IMG/VR virus record: IMGVR_UViG_3300048135_000354 | Location: 1 to 24,139 of that record | From: a virus | Reading direction: 5' to 3' (one strand) | DNA: 24,139 bases | Shown here: positions 8,042 through 15,080 of the stretch, piece by piece | How the letters are laid out: every line of letters begins with the position of its first letter | How positions within the stretch are numbered: the first letter of the stretch is position 1 | Made by a program: the position numbers and the translations under genes | The notes under the pieces: generated by a model | The model's input: only the letters and a program-made list of their open reading frames with translations | Databases searched by the model: none | Told to the model about the DNA's origin: nothing

Positions 8042-8802
8042 TAATCACCTACCGACTTTCTTGCGTGTTCTTCACTGCCCCATGCCTCTGGCGGACGTCT
8101 TCCTCCATCATTCCAATAGTGCGTAGGATACTGATGGATTCCTTTAAGCTTTTGGTCTGGCCAAGTCACAACTAGCTCTGCATGGCCAATCGAAACCTGA
8201 GGGCATACGCCCATTGAGAAGCCCTCTTCTCGCCATTTTTTCCAGAAATAGATATCCGGATCAACGCGACCGTCTTTCCAATCGCCATCGGGCCCGGGGA
8301 CTCCTAAGAACCACGGCTTAGTCATTTTCCTCAACGCTGAACATCTCAGTAGAGTGAGCCCAAAGTGCAGAGTCTCGCAAGGCTGACAAGGCTTTTCCCA
8401 CCAGCTATTTGGAAGCGTGATTTGATTTCCTTCGTGACCTGAAAATCCTTCAGGAGTGAACATCAGGTGCTTATCATCACGCTTTGTTTGCAGCGGTGCC
8501 AGTGCGTCCACGCCTGATACGAGCATGGTTGACATGAGCTTTGTCAAGCAGTTTGGCTCAAAGACTGAGTCGTAATCAAGGGTCAGAACATAATCAAAGT
8601 TCTGCTCGTCATTGATTACTTCAGTCAAGACGTTTGAAATTGTCTGGTCCCAAAAAGCACCTGTGCCTTTTATTAGATGGATTCCGTGCGGAACCAAGGC
8701 TGCATGTGCTGTAAAGAAGTTATCCATAAAACCAAGTCGCGGCACACTCATGCATGCCGCGACCCGGATGTTATGTTCAACGTTACCTACGATTAATCGC
8801 AT
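8041..8802 (-). CDS. GT-A-like glycosyltransferase domain protein
   Basis: This 253-residue protein has the shape of a GT-A fold enzyme. There is an early strand, then YVLTLDYDSVFEPNCLTKLM near residue 71 with D76-Y-D78 as a DxD-type metal/nucleotide-sugar site. There is a central PGPDGDWKDGRVDPDIYFW region and a C-terminal VSIGHAELVVTWPDQKLKG segment with a possible metal-binding His. Substrate cannot be told. GGAG lies 6 bases before the ATG. Its location between capsid and connector genes is unusual and suggests modification of a virion protein or host surface sugar, but this is inference. A catalytically inactive GT-like structural protein is the alternative. Confidence 0.7.
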   Translation of the reverse strand: MRLIVGNVEHNIRVAACMSVPRLGFMDNFFTAHAALVPHGIHLIKGTGAFWDQTISNVLTEVINDEQNFDYVLTLDYDSVFEPNCLTKLMSTMLVSGVDALAPLQTKRDDKHLMFTPEGFSGHEGNQITLPNSWWEKPCQPCETLHFGLTLLRCSALRKMTKPWFLGVPGPDGDWKDGRVDPDIYFWKKWREEGFSMGVCPQVSIGHAELVVTWPDQKLKGIHQYPTHYWNDGGRRPPEAWGSEEHARKSVGD

Positions 8803-8832
8803 GGATCACTCCAGTGATAAAGGTAGGCAACT

Positions 8833-8883
8833 GGGACGTCCTTGTCCCTATAGGACCCTCCGTGGCTCAACTGCCTAGCAGTT
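8833..8883. repeat. Two short inverted repeats in the 85-base gap before the glycosyltransferase gene
   Basis: AACTGC-cta-GCAGTT occupies 8869-8883 and GGGAC-gtcctt-GTCCC occupies 8833-8848. Neither is followed by a T-run in the direction of transcription, so they do not look like terminators. They may fold in the mRNA between the capsid-associated gene and the glycosyltransferase gene, where a stability or processing element would separate abundant from scarce products. Confidence 0.35.
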
Positions 8884-8887
8884 AGTA

Positions 8888-9319
8888 CTAGCCACTGACA
8901 AAGTCATTTACACCAGCACCGGTTGCATTGATCGGCATGTCTTCTGCCTTGCTCAATCGAGCTACAGAAGCAATGGTCGCTGCGTTGCCCGGAGTTGCTA
9001 TAACTCGCAGGTATCGTTTGCGGCCTCGCATGTCGACATTAAATCGTGCAACTGCACCGCTGTCTCCAGACTGGGCTCCTGCACCTGCTGAGGTGACTGC
9101 CAATCCAGAAACATCAGCGAAAGTTCCACCTGATGTGTCGCCTTCGCGAACCTTCAGAACGCTAGCGTATTCGCTAGTTGATGCTGTGAAGGCCGAGAAA
9201 ACAACGTCAATACTTGCGTAATCGCAACCCAGCGTATCAATCGTGTGTGCATGAGTAGCACTTGAGGCTACAGCTACACTCACCTTTGCACTGGACTTAG
9301 TTCCTTCGTTGTGATTCAT
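8888..9319 (-). CDS. Candidate capsid-associated protein, function unknown
   Basis: This 143-residue protein is Ala/Ser/Thr/Gly-rich with a strand-like pattern (THAHTIDTLGCDYASIDVVF, then YASVLKVREGDTSGGTF, then GRKRYLRVIATPG). It lies 51 bases after the capsid gene in the same direction, the place where head decoration or stabilisation proteins usually sit. I do not recognise a named family with certainty. The beta-rich composition and length would suit a decoration protein or a small fibre-like subunit. GGGAGA and AAGAAG lie upstream of the ATG. Confidence 0.7.
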   Translation of the reverse strand: MNHNEGTKSSAKVSVAVASSATHAHTIDTLGCDYASIDVVFSAFTASTSEYASVLKVREGDTSGGTFADVSGLAVTSAGAGAQSGDSGAVARFNVDMRGRKRYLRVIATPGNAATIASVARLSKAEDMPINATGAGVNDFVSG

Positions 9320-9370
9320 CTTCTTTTCTTTCTCCCGTGATAGGAAATGTTATAGTGTCCGTACAAACGA

Positions 9371-10921
9371 TTAAGACGCTGCGGTCTTAAGAGCTACAAT
9401 TGGGCCAGCCTTGGTTGCGTCACCACAGTCGTGAGTAACACAATCGAATCTGGTGGTTGCAACGATCAGGGTCTGATCGAGTTCTGCGTAACGATCTGCT
9501 GACGTCTTGAGGTTAAGTCCTCTTCGTGTCGAGTAGATAGCACCCATTGACAGGTCGCCAAACAAGAACTTAACGACACTTGGATCAGTACCAATTTCGC
9601 TGCTCATCGTGTGAACAAATCGGACTGGATATCCAAGCAAACGAAGCTCAGTTGCAGAGGCAAGATCAGCAGCAGTGTTTCCACCGGCAAGGCCAACATT
9701 GTTGACAAGGCCAAGGCGTTGAACAGAAGCTGCGAACACTGCGGGAGACACATACCATGCTGCATTTCCACGAGCGTAGAGCGGAAGGGCACCTACTGTA
9801 GAGACTAGGTCGTCTACGTCTAAGGTACCAGCACCAGTGTTGCCAGTGGCAGCAGTGATGACGCCAGCGGCGTGATTTCCGTCATTGATCTTTGTTGCTG
9901 CACCAATGATTCCGCCGTGGTCACCACTTCCGGTGCCGACAAAACCAACCGTATCGATGAGTTCAGCAATTGCTCGTGCAATCTCGCCAGTGATGTAGTC
10001 AGCAAGACCAATCACTGAGTCTTCGAGAATTTCAGAAGACATTCTGTTAGAAACAGCAGCCTTCTTAGCTACAAGCTGAACTCGGTCCCAAGCAGCATCG
10101 CTGTCTGGCACACTTGTGTTCTCGCCGATAAAGTAAGCACTGAGCCCACCCGTACGTCGAGGAATGACAAGAGTGTCGCTCTTCATCTCAATATTTCGAG
10201 CAAACTTTGGAAACGCACCGAACTCTTCAACAAGTACGATGATTTCATTGAGTATCTCTTCGTTTACAAATACTCCGCCTTGGCTGTTAACACTCTCGGA
10301 CAAAGCACGTTGCTCAGCAACTCCGTGATCGTCGCACCATCGTGCTGCATTCTGATCCTTGAGAAGAGTCGCTTTAAAGTACTGGCCTGCTCGGTAAGCT
10401 CGCTCTTCAGCGGCCTTCCCCTTGAAATTACGGAGACGACCTGCCCCCGGCATCTTGTGGTAAATTTCCACGGATCGATTCTCCTTCTTTCGTGAGCCTG
10501 CGGGTGTAGCCTTGTCTAACACTGATCGGAGTTCTAGCTCCTTGGATGCAAGGTTTTCATAAAAACGAATCTTCTTTTTAATTTTTTCTGCTCGTGAGCA
10601 AAGACAACGAAGCTTCTTTTCTTTTTCCTCATCATTGGCATCAGCATCTTCTTTTTTGCCTTCAGCCATTCTTTCAGCTTCGTCCTCATCTTCTTCGCTC
10701 TTATCAGAACGATCTTCCTCGTCCTCATCTTCATGACCGTCCTCGTGGGCACGATCTTCATCTTCTTCATCTTCTTCAGAATCAGCGGCAGCGTCTTCAC
10801 GCTCCTCTTTTTCCTTGTCCTCGTCCTCAGCAGAGCGGTCCTCGTCTTTGACTGCACCCATCTCGGCAAGAACACCCGCAAGTTCGTCAAGAAGTTCTTT
10901 GATTTTCGAAGAGGCTTCCAT
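9371..10921 (-). CDS. Major capsid protein, HK97 fold, with long acidic scaffold arm
   Basis: I place the start at the ATG at 10921, because GAGGA sits 6 bases upstream (10928-10932). The frame extends further to 10978 but without such a site. The 516-residue product has three parts: residues 1-24, a helix (KIKELLDELAGVLAE); residues 25-105, an extremely Glu/Asp-rich stretch; and residues 105-150, a basic coiled-coil-like segment ending KKENRS. From about residue 170 it reads as an HK97 gp5-type capsid (SQGGVFVNEEILNEIIVL, later SSEILEDSVIGLADYI and NAAWYVSPAVFA). The N-terminal arm would act as the built-in scaffold (delta domain) and be removed by the prohead protease. About 150-170 residues is longer than the HK97 arm (about 100). 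E147-N-R-S150 is a candidate cut site. Confidence 0.93.
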   Translation of the reverse strand: MEASSKIKELLDELAGVLAEMGAVKDEDRSAEDEDKEKEEREDAAADSEEDEEDEDRAHEDGHEDEDEEDRSDKSEEDEDEAERMAEGKKEDADANDEEKEKKLRCLCSRAEKIKKKIRFYENLASKELELRSVLDKATPAGSRKKENRSVEIYHKMPGAGRLRNFKGKAAEERAYRAGQYFKATLLKDQNAARWCDDHGVAEQRALSESVNSQGGVFVNEEILNEIIVLVEEFGAFPKFARNIEMKSDTLVIPRRTGGLSAYFIGENTSVPDSDAAWDRVQLVAKKAAVSNRMSSEILEDSVIGLADYITGEIARAIAELIDTVGFVGTGSGDHGGIIGAATKINDGNHAAGVITAATGNTGAGTLDVDDLVSTVGALPLYARGNAAWYVSPAVFAASVQRLGLVNNVGLAGGNTAADLASATELRLLGYPVRFVHTMSSEIGTDPSVVKFLFGDLSMGAIYSTRRGLNLKTSADRYAELDQTLIVATTRFDCVTHDCGDATKAGPIVALKTAAS

Positions 10922-11016
10922 TATCTTTCCTCGCTTAATATTGTTTATTGGTACGCCTCTACATAAATGTGGCGACACCTTTCAGACTAATACACCGAAC
11001 AAGGTTTCTAAAAGAG

Positions 11017-11217
11017 TTATCGTTGTACTGTACAACGATTTTTTTCCGGATCAGCAGACCTCCTAAAGACATTTGCCGCTGGTACGACCGACCTAGCTTG
11101 GTGGTTACACTCACGGCACTGCAAGTATCGGACCTGCTGAGTGCCACATTGCTTGCTAGTTCTGGTCCGCATTCTGCCGGAACATCCCCCGCAGGGACAT
11201 TTGTCTCCTGTATTCAA
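11017..11217 (-). CDS. Small zinc-ribbon protein
   Basis: This 66-residue protein starts at TTG (11217), chosen because GAGG lies 8 bases upstream (11226-11229) and because it follows the previous stop by 14 bases. Cysteines at 7, 9, 12 and 24 and a CREC at 34-37 (CPCGGC, then SKQCGTQQVRYLQCRECNHQ) form a zinc-ribbon pattern. The tail is basic. Small Cys-rich proteins of this type in phages may bind nucleic acid or regulate late transcription. The sequence does not show which. It sits between the accessory protein and the capsid gene, and its last codons contain a 21-base palindrome. Confidence 0.65.
   Translation of the reverse strand: MNTGDKCPCGGCSGRMRTRTSKQCGTQQVRYLQCRECNHQARSVVPAANVFRRSADPEKNRCTVQR
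11019..11039. repeat. Perfect 21-base palindrome overlapping the zinc-ribbon gene end
   Basis: The two 10-base arms ATCGTTGTAC and GTACAACGAT flank a single central base at 11029. The sequence overlaps the stop codon and last codons of the zinc-ribbon gene, about 100 bases before the capsid start. On the plus strand it runs into seven T (11039-11045), but there is no plus-strand gene to terminate. On the minus strand no T-run follows. It could be an operator, an RNA hairpin that tunes capsid expression, or a bidirectional element. Confidence 0.6.
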
Positions 11218-11231
11218 AGCCTAGGCCTCTT

Positions 11232-12374
11232 TCATTTTTTTGCAGTTTTACGCTTAACTTTTTCAACCGTCTTGTCTGCTGCGTTTACTGCTGTAGGAAT
11301 TCCAAAAGTAGCCACTATGAAGTTTGCTCCGGTCTTAGCTACAGTTTTAAATCCTGCTTTTGTCAGCCTTGCCGCAACTCGCTTCGTGTAGTCCGCACGT
11401 CCTTTTTTAATAGCTACTTTTACCTTCTTATTTGTCACCTTGCTTGCGAAATTAGCAAGCTCGCCGACACGTTTATCGTTTAGGCATCCCAAGTCACAGC
11501 GGGGGTAGACAGTAACTGCCTTGGATGCAATGTCTACGTTGAACAATAACTTCTTTTTTGTGTCTTTTATCTTCAAAGTCAAGTTCTTTTTGCCGTCCAA
11601 ATCCAAAACAGAATCCTTTGATCCGCCAAGACTTTTTACTAAAGACTCGACCTTTTTATCGGATGTGCCAAGAGATTTTACTCGTGACATAATCTGCTTT
11701 GGCTTTCTCTTGTGATCTATGTACCCTTTGATCGCGCCGCCAACTGCTCCAACTGCCGCTCCTGCTGCAAGTCCCGGTTTGTACTCGCTTAAACCTGCTC
11801 CAGCCGCTATCGCTGCGCCGGTTGCTGCACCCTTTGCTGCACCCTTTGCTGCCGCTGTTGCGCCAGAAGAAGAACAAGTGTTACCTTTTTGGAAACCTCC
11901 CGTCCCTGTCCCGCAGTCTTTGGCACGTCCCTCTGACTTTCTGGGATGTCCTTTAGGAAGAAGGTCGTTGTCGCCTGTGTACTTGGCAGAGTCTGGTTTC
12001 CCTGTCCGTACAATTTTTAGCCAAGCATTTACTCGGCCCATTGACCATTGCTGCCGACTCATTCCGGGCCTGTGGGTTGCGGAAAATGCTCCTGCGCCTC
12101 TACGCCACACGGCCTTCAGCATCCCGAGAGTGACCTTCTTCCCAGCCTTGTCACCATATTTCTCGTTGTGCTTGTCGGCCTTTTCTTTTAAACCAGCAAT
12201 AATAGCATCGGTCAGCTTGATTCCACCACGAGTATTCTTTGAAGAACCTTTTTTGTTCTTCTTAGAATTTTTAATTCGTTCCTTTGGAAGAGCAGGGGTC
12301 TTCGCGTCGGAAGCCTTTCTACTTTCATAGAAGGCTAAGGCACTTGCGTATCTGCAATCAGTTGAAGAACTCAT
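11232..12374 (-). CDS. Accessory protein: phage DUF domain, Cys tag, glycine-zipper region
   Basis: This 380-residue protein starts in an ATGA overlap with the protease gene. Residues 50-145 (GIKLTDAIIAGLKEKADKHN, later GMLKAVWRRGAGAFSATHRP and NDLLPKGHPR) match a phage domain of unknown function that I recall as DUF5824, not verified. Residues 148-167 carry E-G-R then CGTGTGGFQKGNTC, a variant of the tag in the portal fusion. Residues 171-218 are Ala/Gly-rich with GxxxG spacing (AAKGAAKGAATGAAIAAGAG, then GLAAGAAVGAVGGAIKG), a glycine-zipper pattern that can insert in membranes. The C-terminal 160 residues are very basic, with KKLLFNVDIASKAVTVYPRC in the middle. Position in the head block implies a virion or procapsid protein. 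Function is unknown. Confidence 0.75.
   Translation of the reverse strand: MSSSTDCRYASALAFYESRKASDAKTPALPKERIKNSKKNKKGSSKNTRGGIKLTDAIIAGLKEKADKHNEKYGDKAGKKVTLGMLKAVWRRGAGAFSATHRPGMSRQQWSMGRVNAWLKIVRTGKPDSAKYTGDNDLLPKGHPRKSEGRAKDCGTGTGGFQKGNTCSSSGATAAAKGAAKGAATGAAIAAGAGLSEYKPGLAAGAAVGAVGGAIKGYIDHKRKPKQIMSRVKSLGTSDKKVESLVKSLGGSKDSVLDLDGKKNLTLKIKDTKKKLLFNVDIASKAVTVYPRCDLGCLNDKRVGELANFASKVTNKKVKVAIKKGRADYTKRVAARLTKAGFKTVAKTGANFIVATFGIPTAVNAADKTVEKVKRKTAKK
11824..11852. repeat. Short tandem repeat encoding AAKG units
   Basis: The 12-base unit GCTGCACCCTTT occurs twice in a row and again in part. In the coding frame it gives the repeated AAKG units of the glycine-zipper region of the accessory protein. 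This looks like slippage expansion of a structural repeat. Confidence 0.6.
11874..11915 (-). repeat. Two-cysteine boundary tag, copy 6 (accessory protein)
   Basis: Residues 154-167 read CGTGTGGFQKGNTC, preceded by E-G-R at 148-150. It is one residue shorter between the cysteines than the five portal-fusion copies and has Thr for Asp before the second Cys. It separates the DUF domain from the glycine-zipper part. Confidence 0.75.
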
Positions 12375-13924
12375 CTTCTTCTCCTAAGAAAATCTATCGT
12401 GTCAATTACGACGTCTTCTTCACCATTCGTCGACCTTTTGTCTAGGAAAGACTGGAGGGATCGCATCTCTCCAGAGAAATCATGACTGCGTCTCTTTGCA
12501 CTTGGCTTGGACTGCGTTTTTCGGTTGGACTTCAAATAGTCTTCATAACTTCTTTTTGCTACAGCGACCGTACTGTCTCCGTACGCCGGATACGTGACAG
12601 GGCCACAGTCGAGAAGTGACTTAATCTTGGTTACAGTTCGAATCGACTGACCGTCTTCAGTACTCCACTTTTCTCCACCATCCGCGACTACGAAGCTAAA
12701 GCTTGATCCTCTTAAGTCGCCTCTGTTTACAAGTTCAGCAATGTCTGATCGTGAATCGGGAAGCGAAATCTCGTACCGAAGACCCTTGCTATCAACAGTC
12801 AGCTTCATCGTCTCCGGGAATCTTCCAATAAGATGGTTTGGGTCGTGATTAAAAAGGCCACGAGTCTCTAAAGGCTTTCCCTCTAAGTCTTTACCCGAGT
12901 CGACAATCTGAAATGCCTCTGGGTCTATACGCTCAATAAAATCACCCAAGAGTAGCGAGTCCGAACCAAACTTTGCTGCATACCCAACAAGAACAGTCTT
13001 TCGTATGCCAGAGGCTTCATCCGTACGACGCTCTACAGCAAGGTCGTTTGGCTCGGCCTTGTCTGTACTTTTAAAATTCCCTATGTACCTTCTCTCAACT
13101 GATCTCATCGAAAGACTCCTGTCTTCTTTTTTATCACTAAAATATTTATTAAGGACTTCTTTGTGCGATTCGGGCCTTCTGGGGTCTTGCTCTATCCGAT
13201 CGAGACACTCGCACTTAGGTGTTTCCATCTCCACGTATTCGACAGGCACATCCTTCAGTGACTCACTAAGTTCATCTCTCACGAAGGTCGTAATGATCCA
13301 AGTTCTGTCTACCTTCGATGAACGAAGGGCTTTATTTATAATAAGGGTTCTTATATCCATACAATAAGAAATGAGGTTTTCGTTGCTGTTAAACTGATCG
13401 AGGCCAGACAAAGACTTCATGATTTTATCGAAGTCAAATATTACATCGTTATCGCCGCTGTGTTTTTTTACATAAGTCGACTTTCCTGAAGCTGGAGGTC
13501 CGTAAACCACAGTAATCTTTGGTTCCATTCCGTGAGACGAGCCAAACGGACGCAAGGACCTGCCGTCCTTCTCTTTCTTGTCCGCTGCTTCCATTTGCTT
13601 TACGACCTTCTTGGCCCACGAATATCCACTTGGTCCTCCCCATAAAAGATCAGCAATTTTTCCCGCAGAGGGGAACCCTTTCTCTCCTTGGCGAAACCCC
13701 TCGGCCTTAGAGTCGCTAGCATGACGATCAAAGAATGCCTTCATCCGTTTGACAGTAGTTGGACTTACATTGGTTCTGTTTGATAAGTCCCTTGCTCGTG
13801 CCACACCTATTGCCGTGCCACCTCTCTTAAACTCTCTGCGTAGCTTCAGTCCGTACTCTGCCTCACGGGCCACACCGTTCGGAGGCTTAAAGTCTATGTG
13901 CTTGTACTTTTCAGGAGTCGCCAT
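12371..13924 (-). CDS. Fusion: phage DUF domain + P-loop kinase + HK97-type prohead protease
   Basis: This 517-residue protein starts at an ATG with AGGA 7 bases upstream and overlaps the portal fusion by 14 bases. Residues 1-110 (GGTAIGVARARDLSNRTNVS, then SPTTVKRMKAFFDRHA and GKIADLLWGG) are a phage-associated domain of unknown function. Residues 134-265 form a P-loop kinase: Walker A GPPASGKST at 142-150, D164/D166 after strand 2, and a C-terminal ESHKEVLNKYF. It resembles polynucleotide-kinase or zeta-toxin-like ATPases. Residues 297-455 are the S78 prohead protease: GYAAKFG at 314, LFNHDP with His360, LRGSSFSF with Ser407/408, and LLDCGPVTYPAY, where Asp439 takes the place of the usual acidic residue. 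It should cut the capsid arm. [E/D]-x-R-S occurs at 120-123, 267-270 and 486-489, at the domain joints and in the tail. Confidence 0.9.
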   Translation of the reverse strand: MATPEKYKHIDFKPPNGVAREAEYGLKLRREFKRGGTAIGVARARDLSNRTNVSPTTVKRMKAFFDRHASDSKAEGFRQGEKGFPSAGKIADLLWGGPSGYSWAKKVVKQMEAADKKEKDGRSLRPFGSSHGMEPKITVVYGPPASGKSTYVKKHSGDNDVIFDFDKIMKSLSGLDQFNSNENLISYCMDIRTLIINKALRSSKVDRTWIITTFVRDELSESLKDVPVEYVEMETPKCECLDRIEQDPRRPESHKEVLNKYFSDKKEDRSLSMRSVERRYIGNFKSTDKAEPNDLAVERRTDEASGIRKTVLVGYAAKFGSDSLLLGDFIERIDPEAFQIVDSGKDLEGKPLETRGLFNHDPNHLIGRFPETMKLTVDSKGLRYEISLPDSRSDIAELVNRGDLRGSSFSFVVADGGEKWSTEDGQSIRTVTKIKSLLDCGPVTYPAYGDSTVAVAKRSYEDYLKSNRKTQSKPSAKRRSHDFSGEMRSLQSFLDKRSTNGEEDVVIDTIDFLRRRR

Positions 13925-15080
13925 TTTCTTTCCTCTCCTCCTCAGCCCTAGCGGCTTCTTCTAGTCGTTCAACGTCTGCCTCACCCGGAAGGCCCGACTC
14001 TCGGTACTTCTTCCACACAGACTCAAGTGCCGACTTGTCTTCCTCAGTAGCATCCCAGTCTGAAGCATTTTCACCCGAAGCCATTTCCTGCTCGTTTCTT
14101 TTTTTCTTTTTCTTGCTTTCGAGATAGTCGTCCCTAACCAATCGGCTTTGAGATCGAGGGTTTGTATCAAAATAAAGTGAAATATCACTACCATGTTTGC
14201 CCCACCATGCTTCGCCACCTTCTTTGGAAAGAATGTCTAGAAGTGTCCTTGGAGTAGAGCCTCCCATAATTTTGCTAAGATCATCATCAGCTTCTTGGAT
14301 CAGGCTAGCTGCAAAGTCTAAGTCCTTACCCTCTGTCATTGCCTTGTATTCGTACGACTTGTCGATTGAATCTCTTACTCGGTTGATCGATGCATTGTAA
14401 CCAAACTTCGGCCAAACTTTGTAGCCAACAAGTCTGAACTTAGGGTCTTCGGAATCTTCTCGTGCTGCAAACATAGCTATCGAATCAACTGGAGAAGAAG
14501 TGGACCTAACTACTGACTCTGTTGCAAAGCCCTTTTTCTGAAAGTCAGGGTGAACAAGTAAATTTTCAAGAGAAAGATGATTAAGACCTTTTTTTGTTTT
14601 TGAGATAGCCCTGTTTGCCATTGCGGCTACAACAGGGTCTCCATCCTTTTCCTCTCTCATGTCTTGGTTTTCCTTAGAATAACCTTCACCAGTCGATGCT
14701 CCTGTAATGCTCCACTCAGCGGCAAGGCCGTTCCTAAGTGGAAAAATCTTTAGCTCAGGCTTTCCAGAATTATCGTTGTCTCGTGAAGAAAACAGCGGAA
14801 CTCCTGAAGCCATCACTGCTTCGGGAAGAGACATTTTCAAGCTGTCTCCAAGCTGCTGCTTTAAATCACTTGCGTCACTAAGAGTGATCTTTCCTAGGTT
14901 CTCCGCTCCAGCGAACAAGGGCTTTGCAGGGTACCAGACTTCAGTCTCTCTCCTGCTTCCCCAGTCTTGTTCGTCCTTACCGAATGGGGATTTTTTTGAT
15001 GGTTCTTCGGGTGACCCCTCTGATCCATCAGACGCGCAGTCGTTTCCTTTTCCAAACTTGCCTCCGTCCTGTCTTCCGCA
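13911..15080 (-). other. Portal fusion module 5 (residues 1998-2386), GNAT-like acetyltransferase
   Basis: NHLSLENLLVHPDFQKKGFA near 2165-2184 is a GNAT motif A: a strand, then HPxxQxxGxA for the pyrophosphate of acetyl-CoA. GYKVWPKFGYN near 2215 is the terminal GNAT strand region. GEAWWGKHG near 2286 and a Lys-rich tail follow. It is paralogous to module 3. Substrate unknown. Confidence 0.6.

Noticed and set aside
10534-10890. Minus-strand basic protein frame of 118 codons
   Set aside because: It is a shifted reading of the acidic capsid arm. GA-rich codons for Glu become Lys/Arg codons in another frame.
10922-10978. Upstream extension of the capsid frame as the true N-terminus
   Set aside because: GAGGA is placed correctly only for the ATG at 10921, and the extra residues are not helix-like as in the scaffold arm.
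11019-11045. Rho-independent terminator of a plus-strand gene
   Set aside because: The T-run follows the dyad on the plus strand, but no plus-strand gene precedes it.
11719-12330. Plus-strand open frame of 203 codons
   Set aside because: It is antisense to the accessory protein, whose Ala/Gly and Lys codons leave few stops on the other strand.
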